Assembly: GCA_020637165.1 (NCBI GenBank)
Contig: JACJWN010000012.1
Span: 1-64,000 of the forward strand
Origin: Mycolicibacterium sp.
Lineage (GTDB): Bacteria > Actinomycetota > Actinomycetes > Mycobacteriales > Mycobacteriaceae
DNA length: 64,000 nt
Reading direction: 5' to 3'
This document shows, piece after piece, positions 48,533-57,998 of this stretch (position 1 is the stretch's first letter; each line of letters opens with the position of its first letter). A program made the position numbers and the translations under genes. The notes under the pieces are model-generated. The model was not told the DNA's origin and did no database searches. It saw only the letters and a program-made list of their open reading frames with translations.

Positions 48533-49425
48533 GCACGCATGTGACAATCCGCGAGGTCGCCCTGCGGGACGGTCTGCAGATCGAATCCCCGATCCCGTTG
48601 TCGGCCAAGCTGGAACTGCTCGCTGCGATCGCGGCCACCGGCGTCCGGGAGGTGGAGGCCACCGCCTTCGTCTCGCCGTCGAAGGTGCCCGCGCTGGCCG
48701 ATGCGGCCGAACTCGCCGCCGCCCTGCGCGATTATCCCGACGTCGAGTTCTCCGCCCTGGTCGCCAGCCCGAACGGCGTGCACCGCGCCATCGCGGCCGG
48801 TTTCCGGTCGGTCGAGTACGTGGTGTCCGCGGCCGACGGCCACAGCCGGGCCAATGTCGGCCGCACCAGCGCCGAGGCCTGCGCGCAGATCGCCGACATC
48901 ACCGCGATCGCCCATGACGCCGGCGTCAGCGTCGAGGTGATCATCTCGACCGCCTGGGACTGCCCGTTCGACGGCCCCACCCCGCCGCAGCGGGTGCTCG
49001 ACGTCGTCGACAGCGCGTGCGAGCGCGGCGCCGACCGGATCGCGATCGCCGACACCATCGGCACCGCGACCCCGGGACGGGTCACCGCTCTGGTGGAACA
49101 GGTCGCGCCCCGGATCGGCGAGCGACCGTTGGGCGCGCATTTCCACAACACCCGCGGCACCGGGCTGGCCAGTGCCTGGGCCGCGGTCACCGCAGGAGTA
49201 CGGCGGCTGGATTCCTCGGTGGGCGGGCTGGGCGGATGTCCGTTCGCCCCCGGCGCCAGCGGGAACATCGCCACCGAGGACTTGGTCTACCTGCTGACCG
49301 ACAGCGGCGTCGAGGTCGACGTGGATCTGGCCGCCGCCATCAAAGCCGCCCGCGTCGCCCAGTCCGTGGTCGGCCATCCGCTGCCCAGTGCCCTGCTGCG
49401 CTCCGGCGACCGCGTCCGCGCCTGA
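48529..49425 (+). CDS. Hydroxymethylglutaryl-CoA lyase
   Basis: A 298-residue HMGL-family TIM barrel that splits 3-hydroxy-3-methylglutaryl-CoA (or a related 3-hydroxyacyl-CoA) to acetyl-CoA and an oxoacid. The start motif VALRDGLQIE holds the catalytic Arg-Asp. The metal-site motif is HFHNTRGTGLASAW and the catalytic-Cys loop is GGLGGCPFAPGASGN. The GTG start overlaps the CoA-transferase stop (GTGA). Confidence 0.9.
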   Translation: MSTHVTIREVALRDGLQIESPIPLSAKLELLAAIAATGVREVEATAFVSPSKVPALADAAELAAALRDYPDVEFSALVASPNGVHRAIAAGFRSVEYVVSAADGHSRANVGRTSAEACAQIADITAIAHDAGVSVEVIISTAWDCPFDGPTPPQRVLDVVDSACERGADRIAIADTIGTATPGRVTALVEQVAPRIGERPLGAHFHNTRGTGLASAWAAVTAGVRRLDSSVGGLGGCPFAPGASGNIATEDLVYLLTDSGVEVDVDLAAAIKAARVAQSVVGHPLPSALLRSGDRVRA

Positions 49426-49449
49426 CGGCCTGAGACCGGGGCTACAGCG

Positions 49450-50688
49450 ATGGACTTCACTCTGCCCGAACACCTTCCGCCGCTGCTGGCCGAGATGGAC
49501 GCGTTCATCGAGGCAGAGATCAGGCCCCTGGAACGCGAACACCTCCAGTACTTCGACCGCCGCCGCGAGTTCGCCCGCACCGACCTCGCGGGCGGTGGCG
49601 TCCCGCGCCGGGACTGGGAGGACCTGCTCGACGAGATGCGCCGGCGGGCCGACGCCGCCGGCTGGCTGCGCTACGGCCTGCCCGCGAAGTTCGGCGGGCG
49701 CGACGGCACCAACCTCGACATGGCGGTGATCCGGGAACACCTGGCGCAGAAGGGACTCGGGCTGCACAACGACCTGCAGGACGAATCCTCGATCGTCGGC
49801 AACTTCCCCCAGGTCATCATGATGGACCGGTTCGGCACCGAGGCGCAGAAGGCCGAGTGGATCGAGGCGATGCTCACCGGCAACCGCTCGATGGCCTTCG
49901 GCCTGACCGAACCCGACCACGGCAGCGACGCGACCTGGCTGGAGACCACCGCGGTGCGCGACGGTGACACCTGGGTGATCAACGGATCCAAACGGTGGAA
50001 CACCGGCGTGCACCGCGCCACCCACGACCTGGTGTTCGCCCGCACCTCCGGCGAGCCCGGTCAGGCGCAGGGCATCACCGCCTTCCTGGTGCCCTGCGAC
50101 GCGCCGGGATTCGAGGTGCCCTACTACTGGTGGACCTTCAACATGCCCAGTGACCACGGCGAGGTGGTGCTGCGCGACGTCCGGATACCGGCCGGGGCGG
50201 TGCTGGGCGAGGTCGACCGCGGCCTCGAGGTCGCGCAGACCTTCCTGCACGAGAACCGGATCCGCCAGGCCGCCAGCAGCCTGGGCGCCGCGCAATACTG
50301 CATCGACCGCGCGGTCGAGTACGCCCGGCAGCGGGTCACCTTCGGCAAGCCGCTGGCTCTCAACCAGGCGGTCCAGTGGCCGCTGGTCGAGTTGCAGACC
50401 GAGGCTCAGATGGTGCGCCTGCTGGTCTACTACGCCGCCTGGGAGCTGGACCGCAACCACCACCTGCAGGTGTCCGACAAGGTGTCGATGGCCAACTATC
50501 GCGCCAACCGCCTGGTGTGCGAGGCCGCCGACCGGGCCATGCAGGTCCACGGCGGCGTCGGCTACAGCCGCCACGAACCCTTCGAGCACATCTACCGCCA
50601 CCACCGGCGCTACCGCATCACCGAGGGCGCCGAGGAGATCCAGATCCGCCGGGTCGCCCAGCGGATGTTCCGCTTCGGGCGCACGTGA
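49450..50688 (+). CDS. Acyl-CoA dehydrogenase (ACAD10/11- or LvaC-like)
   Basis: A 412-residue acyl-CoA dehydrogenase. The FAD motif is MAFGLTEPDHGSDATW and the middle strand WVINGSKRWNTG. The C-terminal region is QVHGGVGYSRHEPFEHIYRHHR, with ITEGAEEIQ ending the helical domain. Coupling (GTGA) to an APH-fold kinase and a DUF6285 gene matches systems that convert 4-hydroxyacyl-CoA to 3-hydroxyacyl-CoA through a phosphorylated intermediate, in which the dehydrogenase-fold partner acts on the phospho-acyl-CoA. The assignment to that chemistry is inference from context. Confidence 0.9.
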   Translation: MDFTLPEHLPPLLAEMDAFIEAEIRPLEREHLQYFDRRREFARTDLAGGGVPRRDWEDLLDEMRRRADAAGWLRYGLPAKFGGRDGTNLDMAVIREHLAQKGLGLHNDLQDESSIVGNFPQVIMMDRFGTEAQKAEWIEAMLTGNRSMAFGLTEPDHGSDATWLETTAVRDGDTWVINGSKRWNTGVHRATHDLVFARTSGEPGQAQGITAFLVPCDAPGFEVPYYWWTFNMPSDHGEVVLRDVRIPAGAVLGEVDRGLEVAQTFLHENRIRQAASSLGAAQYCIDRAVEYARQRVTFGKPLALNQAVQWPLVELQTEAQMVRLLVYYAAWELDRNHHLQVSDKVSMANYRANRLVCEAADRAMQVHGGVGYSRHEPFEHIYRHHRRYRITEGAEEIQIRRVAQRMFRFGRT

Positions 50689-51662
50689 ACGACCAACTCG
50701 CGCTAGCGCTGCAGCCGGTTCTGCAACCGATCCTCGGCGCCGATGTGAGCGTGCAGGACCTGCACCTGCTCACCGGCGGCGCCAGCCGAACCACCTACGC
50801 CTTCGACGCGGTGACCGGGGCCGGGCGGTCGGCGCTCATCCTGCGGACCGCCCCCGAGGCCGAGCACTACGCCGGGATGGAACTCGAGGCAGCAGCACAA
50901 ATCGCCGCCGGGGAGGCCGGCGCGCCGGTTCCCGCCATCATCGCGGCCTCTGACTCCCCGGGGCCGCTGGGTGATCCGTTTCTGATCTGCGAAGCGATCA
51001 CCGGCGAGACGATCGTGCGGCGCATCCAGCGACGGCTCGACGATGACGGCCGGGCCCAGCTGTTGGACCAGTGCGCCGCTGCGCTGGCCGCGATCCATCG
51101 CGCGCGGGCCGACGCGCCCGGCCTCGCGACCCAGGACCAGCTCGCCCAGTACCGGCAACGGCTCGACGAGATGGGCGACACCACCGCTACCTTCGAATGG
51201 GCGTTCCGTTGGCTGCAGGACAACCGGCCGGAACCTGCCCCGAACAGGTTGGTGCACGGCGATTTCCGGATGGGCAACCTGATCGTCGACGACTCCACAC
51301 TGGCTGCCGTGCTCGACTGGGAACTGGTTCACATCGGCGATATCCACGAGGACCTGGCGTGGTTCTGCATCAGGGCCTGGCGCTTCGGCGCCCCCGCTGA
51401 GATGGCGGCCGGCGGTCTGGGCGGCATCGAGTCGTTCGTGGCCGCCTACGAGCGGGCCGGCGGCGGCCCGGTCGATCGGAGCTCGCTGCGCTGGTGGCTG
51501 GTGCTGGCCACCCTGCGCTGGGGGGTGATCTGCCGGTATCAGGCGGATCGTCACCTGTCCGGGCAGGTTCGGTCGGTGGAACTGGCCGCGATCGGGCGGA
51601 GGGTCTGCGAGACCGAGTGGGACATCCTCGATCTGCTGCAGGAACTGGAGGGAAAGCCGTGA
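50685..51662 (+). CDS. APH-fold phosphotransferase (4-hydroxyacyl-CoA kinase candidate, LvaA-like)
   Basis: A 325-residue aminoglycoside-phosphotransferase-fold kinase. It has LTGGASRTTYAF (nucleotide loop), LVHGDFRMGNLIVD (the catalytic HGDxxxGN) and AVLDWELVHIGD (metal-binding Asp). In this operon the likely substrate is a hydroxyacyl-CoA rather than an antibiotic, as in LvaA of the levulinate pathway and the kinase half of ACAD10/11. It is coupled to both neighbours by GTGA overlaps. Confidence 0.88.
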   Translation: MNDQLALALQPVLQPILGADVSVQDLHLLTGGASRTTYAFDAVTGAGRSALILRTAPEAEHYAGMELEAAAQIAAGEAGAPVPAIIAASDSPGPLGDPFLICEAITGETIVRRIQRRLDDDGRAQLLDQCAAALAAIHRARADAPGLATQDQLAQYRQRLDEMGDTTATFEWAFRWLQDNRPEPAPNRLVHGDFRMGNLIVDDSTLAAVLDWELVHIGDIHEDLAWFCIRAWRFGAPAEMAAGGLGGIESFVAAYERAGGGPVDRSSLRWWLVLATLRWGVICRYQADRHLSGQVRSVELAAIGRRVCETEWDILDLLQELEGKP

Positions 51663-51997
51663 CCGATCTCAACGGCCGTCCCACCGCGGCCGAACTCGTC
51701 GCGGCGGTGGCAGAGTTTCTGGAGGGCGAGGTCCGGGCCACGACCGCCGGCGCGGTGAACTTCCACGCCCTGGTGGCCGCCAACGCGCTGCGCATCGTCG
51801 AACGGGAACTACTCGACGAGTCCCCGGCCGCGCCCCGGGCCGCCCTGGCCAAGCTCGGCTTCGCCGACGAGGACACCCTCGCCGCCGCAATCCGGGCGGG
51901 CGAACTCGACGGCCGCGACGCCGAGGTCCTCGCCTGCCTGCGGACCGTCGTCGGCCATCGGCTCGGAATCGCTCATCCCGGCTACGAGTCTGGGTAG
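51659..51997 (+). CDS. DUF6285 protein (LvaB-like partner of the kinase)
   Basis: A 112-residue helical protein (NGRPTAAELVAAVAEFLEG at the start, FHALVAANALRIVEREL in the middle). It is of the DUF6285 type found beside APH-fold acyl-CoA kinases. In the levulinate operon the equivalent small protein LvaB is needed for kinase activity. It starts at the GTG overlapping the kinase stop and is the last gene of the operon. Confidence 0.8.
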   Translation: MTDLNGRPTAAELVAAVAEFLEGEVRATTAGAVNFHALVAANALRIVERELLDESPAAPRAALAKLGFADEDTLAAAIRAGELDGRDAEVLACLRTVVGHRLGIAHPGYESG

Positions 51998-52121
51998 CCC
52001 GAGTTGGCCCCGACGCCGGAGGCCGGACACCCCGTCACCCTCGGCCGATCGGGGTTAAATTGGCGAGCAGGTCTCGGCGATAACGGACTTCGACTCGTCG
52101 ACACCGGAGAGGTTGGGTGGC

Positions 52122-52865
52122 GTGGCGATCGACTACAACCAGGGCCACATCGCCGAGCAGTACCAGGAGGCGAAGAAACAGGCCTGGCGAGACCGTGTCG
52201 AGACCTACTCCTTCATGAATCGGATCGGCGACATCACCGGCAAGAAAGTGCTCGACGTCGCCTGCGGCGAAGGGCATTTCACCCGATTGCTGCGTCGCGC
52301 GGGCGCCGCGCGGGTCGTCGGACTTGACATCTCCGAACGCATGATCGCCCTGGCACGGGAGCAGGAAGCACGGGAGCCCTTGGGGATCGACTACATCGTG
52401 GCGGACGCCCGCTCGATCGTCGACCAGGAGGATTACGACATCGTCGTCTCCGCGTGGCTGCTCGTGTACGCCCAGGACCGAGCAGCGCTCGCGAGCATGT
52501 GTCAGGGGCTGGCGTGCCGGGTCAAGCCGGGCGGCCGGTTCGTCACCGTCACCACAAACCCGGGCGTCTACTCATTCCGGCCCGACTACCGCAAGTACGG
52601 ATTCGAGGTCGAACTGGCCGACGCAGTCTTCGAGGGCGCGCCGATCGACATCACCGTGAACCTCGCCGATTCCTCGCTGGAGGTCAGGAACTACTACCTT
52701 CCGATCGAGGCCTACGCCTCAGCCTTCCGCGCAGCCGGTTTCCACGACTTCGCCGTGCACATACCCGATCTGGAGCCCGCCGCCGAGACGGTCGACGAGG
52801 GCGACTACTGGGACTATCTCCTGGACAATCCGTTCCTGGTCGTCATGGACTGTGTCAGGGACTGA
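52122..52865 (+). CDS. Class I SAM-dependent methyltransferase
   Basis: A 247-residue Rossmann methyltransferase. Motif I is VLDVACGEGHF (about residues 47-57), motif II acidic GLDISERM, then YIVADAR and motif IV DIVVSAWLLVYAQ. The fold is complete but the substrate is not identifiable. The GTG at 52122 has GGAGAGG about nine bases upstream; a TTG at 52113 would sit on that site and is unlikely. Confidence 0.85.
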   Translation: MAIDYNQGHIAEQYQEAKKQAWRDRVETYSFMNRIGDITGKKVLDVACGEGHFTRLLRRAGAARVVGLDISERMIALAREQEAREPLGIDYIVADARSIVDQEDYDIVVSAWLLVYAQDRAALASMCQGLACRVKPGGRFVTVTTNPGVYSFRPDYRKYGFEVELADAVFEGAPIDITVNLADSSLEVRNYYLPIEAYASAFRAAGFHDFAVHIPDLEPAAETVDEGDYWDYLLDNPFLVVMDCVRD

Positions 52866-52931
52866 TGCGGCCCGGAACCCGGTTCGCGGTGTCCGTCCTT
52901 TATCGGGCGCTCGCGGGTTAGCCTCGTACCC

Positions 52932-53900
52932 GTGTGTACCCGCGTGCTGTGGAATACCAATGACATAGCAGTTCTGACTGGCCGCAGCATGGACTGGCCG
53001 GAGTGCACCCAACCGCTGATCGTGGCTTTTCCGCCGGGCCGGCAGCGTGCGGGCTTCGACCCGCCCGGTACCGGCGACGACCCCAACCCGCTGCGCTGGA
53101 CCAGCCGTCATGCCAGCCTCGTCACCACCCTCTACGGCGTTGGGACGATCGACGGGCTCAACGACGCCGGACTGGCCGGCCACGGGCTGTATCTGGAGGC
53201 CACCGACTTCGGCACCCGGGATCCTTCCAAGCCCGCCGCCCAGACCGCGCTGTGGCTGCAGTATCTGCTCGATCAGGCCGCCACCGTGCAGGAGGCGTTG
53301 GCGTTGATGGACGGCATCCAGCTGGTGAAGATCACCGTCAACGGGCACGACTCGAACATCCACCTCGCGCTGGAGGACAAGAGCGGGGATTCGGCGATCA
53401 TCGAACTCGCCGACGGCCGCCCGGTGATCCACCACGGCCGGCAGTTCACCCTGATGACCAACGACCCCACCTACGACGAGCAGCTGGCCCTGCTGTCCGA
53501 ACAGGATTTCTCCCACCCCAGCAAGAACATGCCGCTGCCCGGCAACGTCAACGCGATCGATCGCTTCCAGCGCGCCGCCTATTACTCGGCACTGCTGCCC
53601 ACCCCGGCCTCCGAACGCCAGGCGGTGGCCTCGGTGATGGCGATCATGCGAAATGTGTCGGTGCCCTTCGGTGCGCCCTACGCCGAGTTCGGCGTCTACA
53701 ACACCGAGTACCGCACCGTCACCGACCTGACCAACCGGACGTACTTCTTCGAGCTGACCACCAGCCCGAATGTCATCTGGGTGCACATGGACCGTCTGAA
53801 CCTTGCCGAGGGATCCCCCACCCTGGCCGTCGATCCGTATGACGAGACGCTGGTCGGTGACGTCACCGACCGGTTCGTCCCGCGCGAGATGCCGTTCTAG
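52932..53900 (+). CDS. Linear amide C-N hydrolase (choloylglycine hydrolase family, Ntn)
   Basis: A 322-residue Ntn-hydrolase. After Met removal the N-terminal nucleophile is Cys2 (CTRVLW). The conserved active-site segments are GRSMDWPE, DGLNDAGLAGHGLYLE and LMTNDPTYDEQ. These are the penicillin V acylase/bile-salt hydrolase family features. In environmental mycobacteria the substrate may be an N-acyl amide such as an acyl-homoserine lactone or N-acyl amino acid. The start is GTG at 52932. Confidence 0.9.
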   Translation: MCTRVLWNTNDIAVLTGRSMDWPECTQPLIVAFPPGRQRAGFDPPGTGDDPNPLRWTSRHASLVTTLYGVGTIDGLNDAGLAGHGLYLEATDFGTRDPSKPAAQTALWLQYLLDQAATVQEALALMDGIQLVKITVNGHDSNIHLALEDKSGDSAIIELADGRPVIHHGRQFTLMTNDPTYDEQLALLSEQDFSHPSKNMPLPGNVNAIDRFQRAAYYSALLPTPASERQAVASVMAIMRNVSVPFGAPYAEFGVYNTEYRTVTDLTNRTYFFELTTSPNVIWVHMDRLNLAEGSPTLAVDPYDETLVGDVTDRFVPREMPF

Positions 53901-53902
53901 CC

Positions 53903-54307
53903 GTGGCCGGGACCGCCTCCGGGCCACTGCGCATCCTCAACTACAGCAGCAACGCACTCACCCGGGAGCAGGTGCGACTGGCGCTGGGCACGCGCGTCCA
54001 TCCGGACCTGCCCGAGCTGAGCTATACCGACGTCGCGACCGCACCGATGGTGATCCGGCTGATGGACGCCGGCGGATTCGACCTGGTGATCCTCGACGGC
54101 GAAGCCACCCCGTTCGGCGGCATGGGGATCGCGAAACAACTCAAGGACGAGATCGCCGACTGCCCGCCGATACTGGTCCTCACCGGCCGGGCCGACGACG
54201 CCTGGCTGGCGAACTGGTCACGAGCCGAGGCCGCCGTGCCGCACCCGATCGACCCGATCCGACTCGCCGACGCGGTGGCCGGGCTACTTCGGTCGCCGGC
54301 CGGGTAG
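53903..54307 (+). CDS. Degenerate receiver-domain protein upstream of nuo
   Basis: A 134-residue protein with a CheY-like fold. The candidate phospho-site Asp65 is in [10 protein letters not shown] and Thr94 in LVLTGR. The N-terminal acidic pair is replaced by NYSSN and the invariant Lys near 113 is replaced by a His/Ile segment (VPHPIDP). It probably does not signal by normal phosphorylation. Mycobacteria keep a similar response-regulator-like gene just before nuoA. It starts at GTG 53903, two bases after the amidase stop. Confidence 0.8.
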   Translation: MAGTASGPLRILNYSSNALTREQVRLALGTRVHPDLPELSYTDVATAPMVIRLMDAGGFDLVILDGEATPFGGMGIAKQLKDEIADCPPILVLTGRADDAWLANWSRAEAAVPHPIDPIRLADAVAGLLRSPAG

Positions 54308-54378
54308 GCCCCCGCTAGTCTTGTGGCTGAGATCACAACACCATTGGCAACGGGCGCGCGAGCGAGGAGCGGGACGGC

Positions 54379-54738
54379 ATGAGCCTCTACACCCCGATCC
54401 TTGTTCTGGGCGCCATCGCAGCGGCCTTCGCGCTGGTGTCGGTGGTGGTCGCACTGGTCGTCGGCCCCCGCCGGTACAACCGCGCCAAGCTGGAAGCCTA
54501 CGAGTGCGGCATCGAACCGACGGCCACCGAACCGGCCGGCCAGCGCTTCCCGATCAAGTACTACCTGACCGCGATGCTCTTCATCGTCTTCGACATCGAG
54601 ATCGTCTTCCTCTACCCGTGGGCGGTGTCGGTGGACCGACTCGGGACTTTCGCGCTGGTCGAGATGGCGATCTTCATGGCGACGGTGTTCGTCGCCTATT
54701 CCTACGTATGGCGCCGGGGTGGGCTGGAATGGGATTAG
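54379..54738 (+). CDS. nuoA: NADH-quinone oxidoreductase subunit A
   Basis: A 119-residue membrane subunit of complex I with three TM helices. The conserved loop is YECGIEPTA (the Cys is redox-sensitive in complex I) and the TM2 motif [22 protein letters not shown]. It starts the operon; a GAGGAG-type ribosome site precedes ATG 54379. The coding end overlaps nuoB by 10 bases. Confidence 0.97.
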   Translation: MSLYTPILVLGAIAAAFALVSVVVALVVGPRRYNRAKLEAYECGIEPTATEPAGQRFPIKYYLTAMLFIVFDIEIVFLYPWAVSVDRLGTFALVEMAIFMATVFVAYSYVWRRGGLEWD

Positions 54739-55280
54739 AGGAGCAGCTACCGGGGGGCATCCTGCTGTCCACGGTGGAAAAAGTGGCCGGGTTCGTCCGC
54801 AAGGGCTCACTGTGGCCGGCCACGTTCGGATTGGCCTGCTGCGCCATCGAGATGATGGCCACCGCGGGCCCTCGCTTCGACATCGCCCGGTTCGGCATGG
54901 AACGGTTCTCGGCCACCCCGCGCCAGGCCGACCTGATGATCGTCGCCGGCCGGGTCAGCCAGAAAATGGCTCCGGTGCTCCGGCAGGTCTACGACCAGAT
55001 GGCCGAACCCAAGTGGGTGCTGGCCATGGGGGTGTGCGCCTCCAGCGGCGGGATGTTCAACAACTACGCCGTGGTCCAGGGCGTCGACCATGTTGTGCCG
55101 GTCGACATCTACCTACCCGGCTGTCCGCCGCGGCCGGAGATGCTGCTCAACGCGATCTTGGCCCTGCACGCGAAGATCGCCGAGATGCCCCTCGGGGTGA
55201 ACCGGGCGCAGGCGGTGGCCGCCGCCGAGCAGGCCGCCCTGGCCGTCACCTCGACCGTTGACCTGGGTCTGCCACGGTGA
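54729..55280 (+). CDS. nuoB: NADH-quinone oxidoreductase subunit B
   Basis: A 183-residue subunit carrying the terminal N2 [4Fe-4S] cluster. The ligands are the adjacent Cys pair in GLACCAIEM plus [11 protein letters not shown] and [11 protein letters not shown]2 passes electrons to quinone at the NuoB-NuoD interface. The ATG is inside the nuoA end. A GTGA overlap joins it to nuoC. Confidence 0.97.
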   Translation: MGLEEQLPGGILLSTVEKVAGFVRKGSLWPATFGLACCAIEMMATAGPRFDIARFGMERFSATPRQADLMIVAGRVSQKMAPVLRQVYDQMAEPKWVLAMGVCASSGGMFNNYAVVQGVDHVVPVDIYLPGCPPRPEMLLNAILALHAKIAEMPLGVNRAQAVAAAEQAALAVTSTVDLGLPR

Positions 55281-55948
55281 GCGACTCCGACGACCCCCGT
55301 GACGAGGTGATCGGCGTGCGTCGCGGCATGTTCGGCGCCGAGGGCAGCGGCGACACCTCGGGCTACGGCCGACTGGTCCGCCCCGTCACCTTGCCGGGCA
55401 GCAGCCCGCGACCGTACGGCGGGTACTTCGACGACGTGGTCGACCGGCTCGCCGAGGTCCTGGACGACTTCGACGACGCCGTCGAACGCGTCGTCGTGCA
55501 CCGCGGCCAACTCACTCTGGACATCCGCCGCGAGCACCTGCCCGCGGTGGCCGCCGCGCTCCGCGACGACGAGTTGCTGCGGTTCGAATTGTGTTGCGGC
55601 GTATCGGGTGTGCACTATCCCGACGACACCGGCCGCGAGCTGCATGCCTTCTATCCGCTGATGTCGATCACCCACAACCGCCGGATCAACCTCGAGGTGG
55701 CCTGCCCGGACGCCGACCCGCGCATCCCCTCGTTGTTCGGGGTTTATCCGACCTGCGACTGGCACGAGCGCGAGACCTATGACTTCTTCGGGATCGTCTT
55801 CGACGGGCACCCCGGCCTGACCCGGATCGAGATGCCCGACGACTGGGTCGGCCATCCGCAGCGCAAGGACTACCCGTTAGGTGGAGTACCCGTGGAATTC
55901 CAGGGTGCCCGGATACCCCCACCCGACCAGCGCAGGTCGTACCGATGA
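55277..55948 (+). CDS. nuoC: NADH-quinone oxidoreductase subunit C
   Basis: A 223-residue peripheral-arm subunit. The family motif near the end is [22 protein letters not shown], with [13 protein letters not shown]. NuoC and NuoD are separate proteins here, as in mycobacteria and unlike the E. coli fusion. The GTG start overlaps the nuoB stop and ATGA overlaps nuoD. Confidence 0.96.
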   Translation: MSDSDDPRDEVIGVRRGMFGAEGSGDTSGYGRLVRPVTLPGSSPRPYGGYFDDVVDRLAEVLDDFDDAVERVVVHRGQLTLDIRREHLPAVAAALRDDELLRFELCCGVSGVHYPDDTGRELHAFYPLMSITHNRRINLEVACPDADPRIPSLFGVYPTCDWHERETYDFFGIVFDGHPGLTRIEMPDDWVGHPQRKDYPLGGVPVEFQGARIPPPDQRRSYR

Positions 55949-57237
55949 GCGATCCCGTGGTCGTGCTCGGCGGCCAGGACTGGGACGAGATCGTCGCCGC
56001 CGCGCGTTCCGGCGAGGCCGGTGAGCGCATCGTGGTCAACATGGGCCCGCAGCACCCGTCCACCCATGGCGTGCTGCGGCTGATCCTCGAGATCGAGGGC
56101 GAGACGGTGACCGAGGCCCGTTGCGGCATCGGCTACCTGCACACCGGGATCGAGAAGAACCTGGAGTACCGCACCTGGACCCAGGGCGTGACGTTCGTGA
56201 CCCGGATGGACTACCTGTCGCCGTTCTTCAACGAAACCGCCTACTGCCTCGGGGTGGAGACGCTGCTCGGCATCACCGCCGACATCCCCGAGCGGGCCTC
56301 GGTGATCCGGGTCATGCTCATGGAGTTCAACCGCATCTCCTCGCACCTGGTGGCACTCGCTACCGGCGGGATGGAGTTGGGCGCGATGACGCCGATGTTC
56401 TTCGGATTCCGCGAACGCGAGCTGATCCTGACCCTCTTCGAGGCGATCACCGGGCTGCGGATGAACAACGCCTACATCCGTCCCGGGGGCGTGGCCGCCG
56501 ACCTCCCCGAGGACGGGCCCGACCGGATCCGTGAACTGCTGAGGATCCTGCCCGGCCGCCTGCACGAACTCTCCGATCTGCTCACCGAGAGCTACATCTG
56601 GAAGGCCCGGACCCAGGGCGTCGGCTACCTCGACCTGACCGGCTGCATGGCGCTGGGCATCACCGGTCCGGTGCTTCGCTCCACCGGCCTGCCGCACGAC
56701 CTACGCAAGTCCCAACCCTATTGTGGCTATGAGACGTACGATTTCGACGTCGTCACCGACACCGCGGCCGACTGCTACGGCCGGTACCTGATCCGGGTCG
56801 GAGAGATGCACGAGTCCCTGAAGATCGTGCAGCAGTGCCTGGACCGCCTGGAGCCGGGACCGGTGATGATCGCGGACAAGAAGCTGGCCTGGCCGGCCGA
56901 CCTGCAACTCGGCCCGGACGGGCTGGGCAACTCCCCGGCCCACATCGCCAAGATCATGGGGACCTCCATGGAGGGCCTGATCCACCACTTCAAGCTCGTC
57001 ACCGAGGGATTCCGGGTTCCCGCCGGGCAGGTCTACACCGCGGTGGAGTCGCCCCGCGGCGAACTCGGCGTGCACATGGTCTCAGACGGCGGAACCCGGC
57101 CCTACCGGGTGCACTACCGCGACCCGAGTTTCACCAATCTGCAAGCGGTGGCGGCGATGTGCGAGGGCGGCATGGTCGCCGACGTGATCGCAGCGGTGGC
57201 CAGTATCGACCCGGTGATGGGAGGCGTCGACCGATGA
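55945..57237 (+). CDS. nuoD: NADH-quinone oxidoreductase subunit D
   Basis: A 430-residue 49-kDa-type subunit forming the quinone site. It has the family signature [14 protein letters not shown] near residue 33 (quinone His), [11 protein letters not shown], and [14 protein letters not shown] at the C-terminal end. It overlaps nuoC and nuoE starts by four bases each (ATGA). Confidence 0.97.
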   Translation: MSDPVVVLGGQDWDEIVAAARSGEAGERIVVNMGPQHPSTHGVLRLILEIEGETVTEARCGIGYLHTGIEKNLEYRTWTQGVTFVTRMDYLSPFFNETAYCLGVETLLGITADIPERASVIRVMLMEFNRISSHLVALATGGMELGAMTPMFFGFRERELILTLFEAITGLRMNNAYIRPGGVAADLPEDGPDRIRELLRILPGRLHELSDLLTESYIWKARTQGVGYLDLTGCMALGITGPVLRSTGLPHDLRKSQPYCGYETYDFDVVTDTAADCYGRYLIRVGEMHESLKIVQQCLDRLEPGPVMIADKKLAWPADLQLGPDGLGNSPAHIAKIMGTSMEGLIHHFKLVTEGFRVPAGQVYTAVESPRGELGVHMVSDGGTRPYRVHYRDPSFTNLQAVAAMCEGGMVADVIAAVASIDPVMGGVDR

Positions 57238-57998
57238 GCGTCGATCTGCCCCTGGGCCCGCGACCCGAGGAAGCCGGGCCGCCGATCGGCGGCCCCCCCG
57301 CCTATCCGCCGGAGGTCTCAGAGCGTCTGTCCGCCGATGCGGCCGACGTCATCGCCCGCTACCCGGAGCCGCGCTCGGCTCTGCTGCCGCTGCTGCACCT
57401 GGTGCAGTCCCAGGACGGCTACCTCACCGCCGCCGGAATCGGTTTCTGCGCAACCCAACTCGGCCTGAGCGAGGCCGAGGTGACCGCGGTCGCCACGTTC
57501 TACTCGATGTACCGGCGCACCCCCACCGGCGACTACCTCGTCGGGGTGTGTACCAACACCCTGTGCGCGGTGCTCGGCGGCGACGCCATCCTGGAGACCC
57601 TGGAGGCCGAACTGGAGGTTCATCCCGGTCAGACCACCGCCGACGGCAAGATCACCCTGGAGCACATCGAGTGCAATGCCGCGTGCGACTACGCCCCGGT
57701 GGTGATGGTCAACTGGGAGTTCTTCGACAACCAAACCCCCTCCAGCGCGGTCGAATTGGTGGCCGCCTTACGAGCCGGACAGACCGTCACGCCCACCCGG
57801 GGCGCGGCGCTGTGCCCGTTCCGCGAGACCTCACGGACGCTGGCCGGGCTGGGCTCGCCTACCGTCGACACGGCCGGGCCCGGCGCCCCGACTCTGGCCG
57901 GCCTAAAGGTTTACCGTGCGTTGAGTGAGGACTCAGGCAGCCAAAGTGCGGGTGACCCCGTGCGGGACTCCTCACTCAACGGGGAGCAACCATGCTGA
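57234..57998 (+). CDS. nuoE: NADH-quinone oxidoreductase subunit E, tail derived from a hairpin
   Basis: A 254-residue subunit with a [2Fe-2S] cluster (N1a). The four Cys ligands are in [11 protein letters not shown] and [11 protein letters not shown]. The core ends near residue 220. About the last 25 residues (from [10 protein letters not shown]) are encoded by a palindromic 61-base element at 57920-57980, so the C-terminus looks recently acquired. The stop overlaps the nuoF start. Confidence 0.95.
   Translation: MSVDLPLGPRPEEAGPPIGGPPAYPPEVSERLSADAADVIARYPEPRSALLPLLHLVQSQDGYLTAAGIGFCATQLGLSEAEVTAVATFYSMYRRTPTGDYLVGVCTNTLCAVLGGDAILETLEAELEVHPGQTTADGKITLEHIECNAACDYAPVVMVNWEFFDNQTPSSAVELVAALRAGQTVTPTRGAALCPFRETSRTLAGLGSPTVDTAGPGAPTLAGLKVYRALSEDSGSQSAGDPVRDSSLNGEQPC
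57920..57980. repeat. Palindromic hairpin element inside the nuoE 3' end
   Basis: GTTGAGTGAGGACTC (57920-57934) and GACTCCTCACTCAAC (57966-57980) are complementary at 14 of 15 positions around a 31-base loop. It is coding (end of nuoE) and 11 bases before the nuoF ATG. It matches in size a second hairpin before nuoG and another before fluC. Confidence 0.65.
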
